The translations under genes and the position numbers were made by a program. The notes beneath the pieces were generated by a model. That model worked only from the letters and a program-made list of their open reading frames with translations. It was not told where the DNA came from and ran no database searches. A stretch of 64,000 nucleotides of DNA from Melastoma dodecandrum (Eukaryota > Streptophyta > Magnoliopsida > Myrtales > Melastomataceae). Location of the stretch: contig JARUPY010000091.1 in the NCBI GenBank assembly GCA_029817715.1, positions 1,502,501 through 1,566,500 of the forward strand, in the 5' to 3' direction. Positions 53,247 to 60,755 of this stretch are shown in pieces (position 1 is the stretch's first letter; every line of letters begins with the position of its first letter).

Positions 53247-53332
53247 TTAACGATGCGTCGAGTTAAGGACGGGTTTAAGATGAACGAGCCGCTCACCAAA
53301 TCGCCTCGTTTGTAAATATTAACAGCCGTTAA
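53247..53332 (-). promoter_or_regulatory. Cluster of TTAA half-sites upstream of the NlpD-like gene
   Basis: Five TTAA tetramers occur at 53247, 53263, 53275, 53319 and 53329, rare in such GC-rich DNA. Pair spacings are 12, 8 and 6 bp rather than the 7 of CtrA, so binding is uncertain. Confidence 0.3.
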
Positions 53333-53522
53333 GTATCTTGCCGCAACAGGGCGGCGCTTGACAGCGTCTACTCGGCTCGTCTGTCCAATCCGCCAATTGC
53401 GGCAGGCGCCCCCGGCCGCGCTTGCGCCGGGCGGGCGGCTACCCACATGATGAACGAGACATCGTGGCCGCGCTTCGGGCGGCCGACCGTTTGGGCTTCA
53501 AAGGACTTGGCTCTCGAATAAG

Positions 53523-54473
53523 ATGCGCGATCCCTATTCCGTACTCGGCGTCGCCAAAGGCGCCGCGCAGGACGACATCAAGAAGGCGTATCGGCGCCTC
53601 GCCAAGAAGTACCACCCCGACCAGAGCAAGGAGCCGAAGGCGAAGGACCGCTTCGCCGAGGTCGGCGCCGCCTACGAGATCCTCGGCGACGAGAAGAAGC
53701 GCGGGCAGTTCGACCGCGGCGAGATCGACGGCGACGGCAAGCCGCGCTTCACCGGCGGGTTCGAGGGCTTCTCGAGCGGCGGTCGCGGCGGCGGCTTCGA
53801 AGGCTTCGACTTCAACATGAATGCCGCGCGCAGCGGGCGCGCCGGCGGCTTCGACGCCGCCGACATCTTCGCCGACCTGTTCGGCGGGGCGGCGTCGCGT
53901 GGCGGCGGCCGCTCCGGCGGCTTCGGCCAGCAGCGCACGCCGGTCCGCGGCGAGGACGTGCAGGTGGCGACCACCATCACGCTCGCCGAGAGCGTGCACG
54001 GCGCCAGCAAGCGCGTCACCCTGCCCTCCGGCCGCACGCTGGAGGTGACGGTGCCGGCCGGCATCGAGGACGGCAAGTCGATCCGGCTCAAGGGGCAGGG
54101 TCAACCGGGCGTCAACGGCGGCTCGATGGGCGACGCCATCGTCACCGTGTCGATCGCCCGCCACCCGTATTTCCGCGCCGAGGGGGCCGACCTGCGGCTC
54201 GATCTGCCGATCACGCTGTACGAGGCGGTGCTCGGCGCCAAGGTCGCCGTGCCGACGCTGGAGGGCCAGGTCGAGATGTCGATCCCGGCAGGCACCGACG
54301 GCGGCCGCTCTCTGCGCCTGCGCGGCAAGGGCCTGCTGACATCAGCCAAGACCCGCGGCGACCTGCTCGTCGCCCTGCGCATCGTGCTGCCGGACGATCC
54401 CGCGAGCCTCGCTGATCTCGCCAGGAAGCTCGCGGAGACGCAGCCCTACGAGCCGCGCAAGGCGATGAGCTAG
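53523..54473 (+). CDS. DnaJ-like protein of CbpA type
   Basis: A 316-residue type II J protein: N-terminal J domain (MRDPYSVLGVAKGA, HPD in KYHPDQSKE), a Gly/Phe-rich linker (about 75-140) and two C-terminal substrate-binding domains (about 145-300). It has no zinc-finger cysteines, which separates it from DnaJ. It acts as a co-chaperone for DnaK. Its end faces the end of the 54481 gene with 7 bp between them. Confidence 0.92.
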   Translation: MRDPYSVLGVAKGAAQDDIKKAYRRLAKKYHPDQSKEPKAKDRFAEVGAAYEILGDEKKRGQFDRGEIDGDGKPRFTGGFEGFSSGGRGGGFEGFDFNMNAARSGRAGGFDAADIFADLFGGAASRGGGRSGGFGQQRTPVRGEDVQVATTITLAESVHGASKRVTLPSGRTLEVTVPAGIEDGKSIRLKGQGQPGVNGGSMGDAIVTVSIARHPYFRAEGADLRLDLPITLYEAVLGAKVAVPTLEGQVEMSIPAGTDGGRSLRLRGKGLLTSAKTRGDLLVALRIVLPDDPASLADLARKLAETQPYEPRKAMS

Positions 54474-54480
54474 CCGCCGA

Positions 54481-55158
54481 TCACATCGGCGGCTTGGTGT
54501 CGCCCTTGCCGATCGCGACGAGCTTGGCGTCCAGCTTGCCGCCGTCCGGCGCGGCCACCGCGAACACCGTCGCACCCTTGGTGACGATCGCCTTGTCGGC
54601 CGGGTCGAACGCGACGATCGGCGCCGAAGCGGGCACGGCGATCTTCAGGCTCTGGCCGTTGTCGTAGGTCACGTCGATCATCTTGCTGCCGCCGGCGGAC
54701 GACGACGACTTGATCGTGCCGTTGGTCATCTTGCTCTTGGTCAGCGGGGCGCCGCTCGACGTCGACTTGATCGTGCCGTTGGTCATCTTGCTCTTGGTGA
54801 GCTTGCCGCCGCCGGTCTTGTCCTCGATCGCGTCCCAGGCGTAATGGCCCTCGGCGGTGCCGTTCATCGACGCCGGAAACACCACCACCTCGAGCGCCGT
54901 CGGCGGGTTGTCGCCCTTGGTCGCGGTGCCGATGAACTTGCCGTCCTTCACCTCGTCGAGGCTCGAGGGGACGACCCACACGAACTTGGTGTCGCCGGCG
55001 AGCGACAGCTCCTTCGTGCCGTCCGCGGTCTTCACCGTGATCGCGCTGTCGCTGACGGACTCGACGGTGCCTCGGATGCGCTCCGGCGCCGCGTTCGCGG
55101 CCACCGTCATCGCCAAAAGGCTCGCCGCCGCGATCCAACCTGCGCGCGTCATATGCAT
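54481..55158 (-). CDS. Secreted protein with OB-like domain and internal tandem repeat
   Basis: A 225-residue protein. The signal peptide ends ANAAP (about 1-24). A strand-rich region follows (RIRGTVESVSDSAITVKTAD), similar to DUF5666-type domains in periplasmic proteins. Residues about 119-152 contain the segment LTKSKMTNGTIKS twice in tandem, 17 residues apart. A second beta region follows (IDVTYDNGQSLKIAVPASAP). Function unknown. MHMTRAG may start at either Met. Confidence 0.75.
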   Translation of the reverse strand: MHMTRAGWIAAASLLAMTVAANAAPERIRGTVESVSDSAITVKTADGTKELSLAGDTKFVWVVPSSLDEVKDGKFIGTATKGDNPPTALEVVVFPASMNGTAEGHYAWDAIEDKTGGGKLTKSKMTNGTIKSTSSGAPLTKSKMTNGTIKSSSSAGGSKMIDVTYDNGQSLKIAVPASAPIVAFDPADKAIVTKGATVFAVAAPDGGKLDAKLVAIGKGDTKPPM

Positions 55159-55267
55159 TCTCCCGCTGTCGTTGTTGTGGGCTTATGAGATGGCGCGGCA
55201 GCCCTAAAAGTCCATCGGGCGCGATCGATTTGCGCCCAGCCGACCCACCCTGCTCTGCCGCGACGGA

Positions 55268-55771
55268 CTACGCCTTGCCGCCGCCGATCGGCGACTGGAA
55301 GCTCAATCCTAGGTCCCACGGAAAGTAAATCCAGGTGTCCTGCGAGACCTCGGTGATGAAAGTGTCGACCAGCGGACGCCCCGCCGGCTTGGCGTAGACG
55401 GTGGCGAGATGCGCCCGCGGCAGGAGCTCGCGCATGACGCGGGCGGTCTGGCCCGTGTCGACGAGATCGTCGACGATGAGGATGCCGTCACCGCCGCCGG
55501 CCGACAGGTCCGGCGCCATGCCCTTGAGGATCGTCGCCGCGCCCTGAGCGCTCTCGACGCCGGCCTCGCCGTGGTAGCTCGAGATCGACACGGTCTCGAT
55601 GACGCGGATCGACAGTTCGCGCGCGACGATCGCCGCCGGCACGAGTCCGCCGCGCGTCACCGTCACCATCGCCGAGAACGGCCCGAGGTCGGCGAGCCGC
55701 CAGGCCAGGGCGCGGCAGTCGCGGTGGAACTGGTCCCAGGAGACCGGGAAGGCACGCGTCGATTCCATCAT
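55268..55771 (-). CDS. gpt: Xanthine phosphoribosyltransferase
   Basis: A 167-residue PRTase converting xanthine/guanine plus PRPP to nucleotides. The PRPP loop is [14 protein letters not shown] (97-110). [11 protein letters not shown] (37-47) and the hood-region WIYFPWD fit bacterial Gpt. It starts inside the end of the upstream cinA-like gene with a 4-bp ATGA overlap, so the two are translationally coupled. Confidence 0.93.
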   Translation of the reverse strand: MMESTRAFPVSWDQFHRDCRALAWRLADLGPFSAMVTVTRGGLVPAAIVARELSIRVIETVSISSYHGEAGVESAQGAATILKGMAPDLSAGGGDGILIVDDLVDTGQTARVMRELLPRAHLATVYAKPAGRPLVDTFITEVSQDTWIYFPWDLGLSFQSPIGGGKA

Positions 55772-56496
55772 CCCATCCCGAAGCCGCGCACCATCGTCGC
55801 GACGCGCGATGCGACGGCATCGACCTCGGCCGCATCCTTGCCGCGGACGACGATCTCGTTGTGGAACTGGCCGTCGCGCATGCTCGGATACGACCCGATC
55901 GACACCGAGGGATGCGCGGCGGCGATCGCCTTGAGCGCGGCGGCATAGGTGCCCTCGGGCAGCCGGCCGGCGGCGATGGCGCGCGACACGGTCCGGCTGC
56001 CGACGGCGAGCTTCGGCGTCACCGCGTCGAGCATCATGCGCATGATCGCCGGCACGCCGGCCATGACGATGACGTTGCCGATCCAGAAGCCCGGCGCTTT
56101 CGACACCTCGTTCTCGACGAGCGCGGCGCCGTGCGGGATGCGCGCCATGCGGCGGCGGGCCTCGTTCAGATCCTCCGGCTTGATGCGCTCGAGGAGCAGC
56201 GCGATCGCCCGCGGATCCTCGGAGATGCCGACGCCGAAGGCCGCGGCGATGGCATCGGCGGTGATGTCGTCGTGCGTCGGGCCGATGCCGCCCGTCGTGA
56301 ACAGGTAGGTGTAGCGCGCCCGCAGCGCGTTGACGGCGGCGACGATCTCGTCGAGCTCGTCCGGCACGACGCGCACCTCGCGCAGATCGATGCCGAGCTC
56401 GGTGCAGCGGTCGGCGATGGTGCCGATGTTCTTGTCCTTCGTTCGGCCGGAAAGGATCTCGTCGCCGATGACGAGGATCGCCGCGGTCACGCTCAT
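55768..56496 (-). CDS. CinA-type molybdopterin-binding domain protein
   Basis: A 242-residue protein with an MoCF/MoaB-like domain ([16 protein letters not shown] at 10-25, [17 protein letters not shown] at 65-81). It corresponds to the N-terminal part of CinA and lacks the C-terminal nicotinamide-nucleotide amidase domain; the short form is usual in alphaproteobacteria. The activity may be pyrophosphatase-like; this is not shown. It overlaps the gpt start and lies 10 bp after the OhrR-like gene. Confidence 0.88.
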   Translation of the reverse strand: MSVTAAILVIGDEILSGRTKDKNIGTIADRCTELGIDLREVRVVPDELDEIVAAVNALRARYTYLFTTGGIGPTHDDITADAIAAAFGVGISEDPRAIALLLERIKPEDLNEARRRMARIPHGAALVENEVSKAPGFWIGNVIVMAGVPAIMRMMLDAVTPKLAVGSRTVSRAIAAGRLPEGTYAAALKAIAAAHPSVSIGSYPSMRDGQFHNEIVVRGKDAAEVDAVASRVATMVRGFGMG

Positions 56497-56506
56497 GAAA
56501 GGACGC

Positions 56507-56968
56507 TCATGCCGGCTCCAGCGCTTCGCCGCAGGCGCCCTGGAGAGAGCCGCGCAGCCGGTTCAGCCGCTCGATGAGCGCGACCATCTCGGCCTCCTCG
56601 ATCTGCGCCATGCAGGACATGTCTTCGGGCACGGTGGCCGCCTTGCGCTCGAGCGCCTGGCCCGCCGGCGTGAGCAGGATCGTCACCTGGCGCTCGTCCG
56701 ACGGGTCGCGCACGCGGCGAACGTAGCCGAGCCCCTCGAGCCGCTTCAGCAGCGGGGTCAGCGTGCCGGAATCGAGATAGAGCTGCGCGCCGATCTCCTT
56801 GACCCGCATGCCGTCCCGCTCCCACAGGACGAGCAGGACGAGGTACTGCGGGTAGGTCAGCCCGAGCGGCTCGAGCAGCGCTCTGTAGGCGCGCGTGAAC
56901 GCGTGCGAGGTGGAATACACCGCAAAGCAGAGCTGCTTGCGTAAGGCGAGGGCCGGCGAGGCTGACAT
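56507..56968 (-). CDS. ohrR: MarR family regulator, OhrR-like
   Basis: A 153-residue MarR-type repressor. The winged helix is about 40-105 (LTYPQYLVLLVLWERDGMRV, SGTLTPLLKRLEGLGYVRR, SDERQVTILLTPAG). C14 in QLCFAVYSTSHAFTRAYR matches the reactive cysteine of OhrR, which senses organic hydroperoxides. The usual target ohr is not adjacent. It is first in a three-gene run with the CinA-like and gpt genes. Confidence 0.85.
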   Translation of the reverse strand: MSASPALALRKQLCFAVYSTSHAFTRAYRALLEPLGLTYPQYLVLLVLWERDGMRVKEIGAQLYLDSGTLTPLLKRLEGLGYVRRVRDPSDERQVTILLTPAGQALERKAATVPEDMSCMAQIEEAEMVALIERLNRLRGSLQGACGEALEPA

Positions 56969-57165
56969 CAGGAAGATTTAGACGTTTTCTTCGGCCGCGC
57001 CACTTTCGATTGCGGGCAATTTAAAGCGCGCACAAGCGGCGCCCACGGGCGAGCTGCTTGCGGCGGTCGAGCGCACGCCACCAAATTGACTTGCGCGGCA
57101 GATGGAGTTCGCCTGAACTTGGTCGCCGACGCGCCGCGTTGGACCCGTTAGGAGTAACGAACAGG

Positions 57166-58689
57166 ATGGGCTCGCCCATGACTCCCCTTTCGCTCGCCGG
57201 CCTGGCGCGCATCGCGCTCATCGCGAGCGGCCTCGGTCTCGCGATCGCGACGCCTGCTGCCGCGCGCGGGCCGGATTCGCTGGCCGACGAGGCGGCGGCG
57301 GTCAGTGACGCCGTGGTCAACATCTCGGCGACGCAGACCGTGGAGGACAAGAAGCAGGCGAGCAACGACGAGTCCGACGCGCAGCCGGGGCCGCAAGGCC
57401 AGCAGGGCACGCCGTTCGACGATCTCTTCGACGAGTTCTTCAAGAAGCGCCACGGCGGCGGCGGCGACGACGCGCCCCACCAGGGCGAGCGTCAGTCGAA
57501 CTCGCTCGGCTCGGGCTTCGTGGTGGACCCGAAGGGGATCATCATCACCAACAACCACGTGATCGCCGACGCCAACGAGATCACCGTGATCTTCACCGAC
57601 GGGCAGAAGCTGCGCGCCAAGGTGCTCGGCACCGACACCAAGGTCGACGTGGCGGTGCTCCAGGTGAAGCCGGAGAAGCCGCTGAAGGCGGTCAAGTTCG
57701 GCGATTCCGAAGCGATGCGCGTCGGCGATTGGGTGATGGCGGTCGGCAACCCGTTCGGGCTCGGCGGCACGGTGACCGCGGGCATCGTCTCGGCGCGCCA
57801 CCGCAACATCGATTCAGGCCCGTACGACAATTACATCCAGACCGACGCGGCCATCAACAAGGGCAATTCGGGTGGCCCGCTGTTCAACATGGCGGGCGAC
57901 GTCATCGGCATCAACACGGCGATCCTGTCGCCGTCGGGCGGCTCGATCGGCATCGGCTTCGCGACGCCGGCGTCGACGGTGATGCCGGTGATCGACCAGC
58001 TCGAGAAATACGGCGAGGTCCGCCGCGGCTGGCTCGGCGTGCGCATCCAGAACGTCGACGACACGATCGCCGAGAGCCTCGATCTCGGAAAGGTGCGCGG
58101 CGCGCTGGTGTCCGGCACCGACGCCAAGGGCCCCGCCGCTGCGGCCGGCATCGAGACCGGCGACGTGATCGTCTCCTTCGATGGTCACGACGTGAAGGAA
58201 TCGCGCGAGCTGCCGAAGATCGTCGCGCTGACGCCGGTCGGCAAGGACGTCCCCGTCGTCGTGGTCCGCAAGGGCAAGGAGCTGCGCAAGACCGTCAAGC
58301 TCGGCCGGCTCGACGACGTGACCAAGGTCGCGGCGACGAGCAGCGGCGCCAAGCCCGACGCCGCGACGCCGCCGGGCGCCGCCGCCGTGCAGAGCGCGCT
58401 CGGGATGACCTTCTCCGGCCTCACCAACGAGACGCGGCAGAAGTTCGCGATCAACGACAGCGTCTCCTCGGGCGTCGTCATCAGCGCCGTCGCGCCGAAC
58501 TCGCCCGCCGCCGAGAAGCAGCTGCACCCCGGCGAGATCCTGGTCGAGATCAACCAGGAGCCGGTGAGCGAACCTGCCGCCGCCGCCGACAAGATGCGGG
58601 CGCTGAAGGGCGGCGGCAAGAAGACCGCGCTGCTGCTCGTCGCCAACGCGCAGGGCGAGGTCCGCTTCGTCGCGGTGCCGGTGAACTAG
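57166..58689 (+). CDS. degP: DegP/HtrA family periplasmic serine protease
   Basis: A 507-residue Do-family protease with a signal peptide (about 1-33). The catalytic triad is H131 (TNNHVIAD), D161 (KVDVAVLQV) and S235 (NKGNSGGPLF). Two PDZ domains follow (about 310-395 and 415-500). The loop before H131 is rich in Gln, Gly and Asp, as in many DegP proteins. It degrades or refolds misfolded envelope proteins. TAGGAGTAAC lies upstream; ATG 57166 is used, with 57178 as an alternative. Confidence 0.95.
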   Translation: MGSPMTPLSLAGLARIALIASGLGLAIATPAAARGPDSLADEAAAVSDAVVNISATQTVEDKKQASNDESDAQPGPQGQQGTPFDDLFDEFFKKRHGGGGDDAPHQGERQSNSLGSGFVVDPKGIIITNNHVIADANEITVIFTDGQKLRAKVLGTDTKVDVAVLQVKPEKPLKAVKFGDSEAMRVGDWVMAVGNPFGLGGTVTAGIVSARHRNIDSGPYDNYIQTDAAINKGNSGGPLFNMAGDVIGINTAILSPSGGSIGIGFATPASTVMPVIDQLEKYGEVRRGWLGVRIQNVDDTIAESLDLGKVRGALVSGTDAKGPAAAAGIETGDVIVSFDGHDVKESRELPKIVALTPVGKDVPVVVVRKGKELRKTVKLGRLDDVTKVAATSSGAKPDAATPPGAAAVQSALGMTFSGLTNETRQKFAINDSVSSGVVISAVAPNSPAAEKQLHPGEILVEINQEPVSEPAAAADKMRALKGGGKKTALLLVANAQGEVRFVAVPVN

Positions 58690-58713
58690 GCGACGGGTCT
58701 CGAGCCGGCGGCG

Positions 58714-59094
58714 TCACGCGTATTGCGCGATGCCGTTGCCGAACGACCAATTCTCCTTCTTCACCTCGACGAGGTTGACGAACACGTCCTCCCTGCGGAC
58801 GCCGGGCGCCCTGCCGAGGGCGTCGGCGATGCCGCGGTAGAAGGCCGCCTTCTGCGGCGTGTCGCGCGTGTCGTTGGCGAAGACCTGGACGATGACGAGA
58901 TCGTCGCTGCGCGCGATGCCGAGATAGGTCGGGCTGTAGGCGAACGTGTCGGCCTCGTGCTCGTCGATGGTCATGAACAGGTCGTCCTCGGGCACCGAGA
59001 ACGTGTCGCGCATCGCGGCGTAGAGTCCGTCGACGAGCGCCTTCTTGTAGGCGGCGTCCTTGCCGTGACGGAGCGAGATCCGAACGAGGGGCAT
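58714..59094 (-). CDS. Tautomerase family protein
   Basis: A 126-residue protein starting MPLVRISLRHGKDAAYKKAL. The catalytic N-terminal proline (P2 after Met removal) and the following strand are typical of the 4-oxalocrotonate tautomerase superfamily; length and ends match the longer LinA/MIF-like tautomerases (FVNLVEVKKENWSFGNGIAQ). The substrate is unknown. Its ATG shares one base with the stop of the DUF4865 gene (TGATG), so the pair is coupled. Confidence 0.9.
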   Translation of the reverse strand: MPLVRISLRHGKDAAYKKALVDGLYAAMRDTFSVPEDDLFMTIDEHEADTFAYSPTYLGIARSDDLVIVQVFANDTRDTPQKAAFYRGIADALGRAPGVRREDVFVNLVEVKKENWSFGNGIAQYA

Positions 59095-59678
59095 CAGCTT
59101 TCTCCCTGCTTGAGCCGCGCCCAGCCGGGGCGGGCGAGATAGGCGACGTCGTAGGCGATGCCGCTCCGCACCGCTTCGACGGGCGTGCGCAGAAGCACGG
59201 TGCGGGTCAATCGCCAAGCCGTCGGATCGAGCGCCGACACCGCGGCGAGCACATCGGGATCGCCCAGCGCGTCGGCGACGCGCGCCGCCTCGGACGCGCG
59301 CAGCGTCGCGGGATCGACGTCGGCGTCGAGCGCGACCTCGTCCTGCACCAGCGCGCGGACATCGCTGCCGTTGCCCTTGGTGCGCGCCGCCAGCGGCAAG
59401 CCGAGGTCGACCGACGGCCGGCCGAACGCGGCGATGACCGCGCCGAAGCGATTGTGATCGGCCAGCATGTCCGTCGCGGACGCGGCGTCCAGCCACAGGT
59501 AGATCGAGGCATAGACATTCGCCGAGGCGCCGGCGACGCCGCGCGTGCGGATCGCGAACGCCTTGAAGGCGAGCCCGGGCGTCGCATCCCACAGCGGCCC
59601 GCGCGTCGCGGCCCGCGCGCGGATCTTTTCGAGCGCGTAGTCGGCCGGGAGCCGATGCGCGTATCGCAGTGCCAGCAT
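59094..59678 (-). CDS. DUF4865 family protein
   Basis: A 194-residue protein starting MLALRYAHRLPADYALEKIR, with GPLWDATPGLAFKAFAIRTR and YASIYLWLDAASATDML, the DUF4865 pattern (related to ferredoxin-like alpha/beta proteins). Function unknown. ATG 59678 is preceded by AGGAGGCGCTC, which decides against a longer frame from 59723. It is coupled to the tautomerase gene and divergent from a LysR gene. Confidence 0.85.
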   Translation of the reverse strand: MLALRYAHRLPADYALEKIRARAATRGPLWDATPGLAFKAFAIRTRGVAGASANVYASIYLWLDAASATDMLADHNRFGAVIAAFGRPSVDLGLPLAARTKGNGSDVRALVQDEVALDADVDPATLRASEAARVADALGDPDVLAAVSALDPTAWRLTRTVLLRTPVEAVRSGIAYDVAYLARPGWARLKQGES

Positions 59679-59766
59679 GAGCGCCTCCTGTGTTCCGGGC
59701 TCGACATGGCGCGGCTCAGCCATTAAAAACAGACATGATTGGATATTTCAGCGATAGCAAAATAAA

Positions 59767-60630
59767 ATGACTGTCGCACTGCACCCACTGGATATCGACA
59801 CCGTGCGGGCCTTCGTGCTGGTGGCCGATTTCGGCTCGTTCACCCGTGCGGCGGAGGTACTCGACACCTCGCAGGCGGCGATCAGCCTGAAGGTGAAGCG
59901 GCTCGAGGACCAGCTCGGCTGCCGCCTGCTCGATCGCACGCCCCGGCATGTGCGCCTTACGGCGCGCGGCGACGGCTTCCTCCCCGGCGCGCGCGATCTC
60001 CTGGCGGCGCACGAGAAGGCGCTCGCCATGCTGGCGCCGCCGCCGCCGCGACGGCTGTCGCTCGGCATCAGCGATCATATCGCAGGCCCCGAGCTGCCGA
60101 GCCTCGTCGCGCGCCTCGCGGCGCACGATCCCGCCCTCGTCATCGAGGTCACCATCGGCGCCTCGCGCGATCTCGCCGCGCGCTTCGACCGCAACGACAT
60201 GGACGCGGTGATCGTGCGGCGCGAGAGCGCGCACGAGGCCGGCCTGGTGCTGGCGAACGAGCGCTTCGGCTGGTTCGCGGCGCCGGGCTTCCAGCGCCGC
60301 GACGGCGAACCGCTGCGGCTCGCCACGCTCGCCGAGCCGTGCGGCGTTCGCGCCATCGTCGCGCAGGCGCTCGACAAGGCCGGGATCGCCTGGAGCGCCG
60401 TCTACGTCGGCGGCGGCGTGATGGCACTCGGCGCCGCCGTCAGCGCCGGGCTCGCCGTCGCTGCGCTGGCGCATCGCGTCGCCCCGCACGGCGCCGTCGA
60501 GGTCGGCGCCGCCCTCGGCCTGCCGCCGCTGCCGACCGCCGACGTGATGCTGCGCACGCGCCTGACGGACGCGCGCTCGCAGGAGATCATGCGCCATGTC
60601 GGGGCCGCGTTCCGGGCGGTCGCACGCTGA
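59767..60630 (+). CDS. LysR family transcriptional regulator
   Basis: A 287-residue LysR protein: winged helix about 7-66 (DIDTVRAFVLVADFGSFTRA, AAISLKVKRLEDQLGCRLLD), effector domain about 90-280. It is divergent from the DUF4865-tautomerase pair with 88 bp between starts. The pair is its likely target. LysR, DUF4865 and tautomerase genes are commonly grouped this way. Confidence 0.9.
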   Translation: MTVALHPLDIDTVRAFVLVADFGSFTRAAEVLDTSQAAISLKVKRLEDQLGCRLLDRTPRHVRLTARGDGFLPGARDLLAAHEKALAMLAPPPPRRLSLGISDHIAGPELPSLVARLAAHDPALVIEVTIGASRDLAARFDRNDMDAVIVRRESAHEAGLVLANERFGWFAAPGFQRRDGEPLRLATLAEPCGVRAIVAQALDKAGIAWSAVYVGGGVMALGAAVSAGLAVAALAHRVAPHGAVEVGAALGLPPLPTADVMLRTRLTDARSQEIMRHVGAAFRAVAR

Positions 60631-60755
60631 CGCAAGCCTGCGTGCAATGGCGCAACATGACAACCTGAGGTGCGCCTGCCCGACGCCACGTCAACCCAAT
60701 CGCAACGATTGAGGCTCAGGGTTCCGGCGGGGATCACAAGGGTAAACGCACACCG

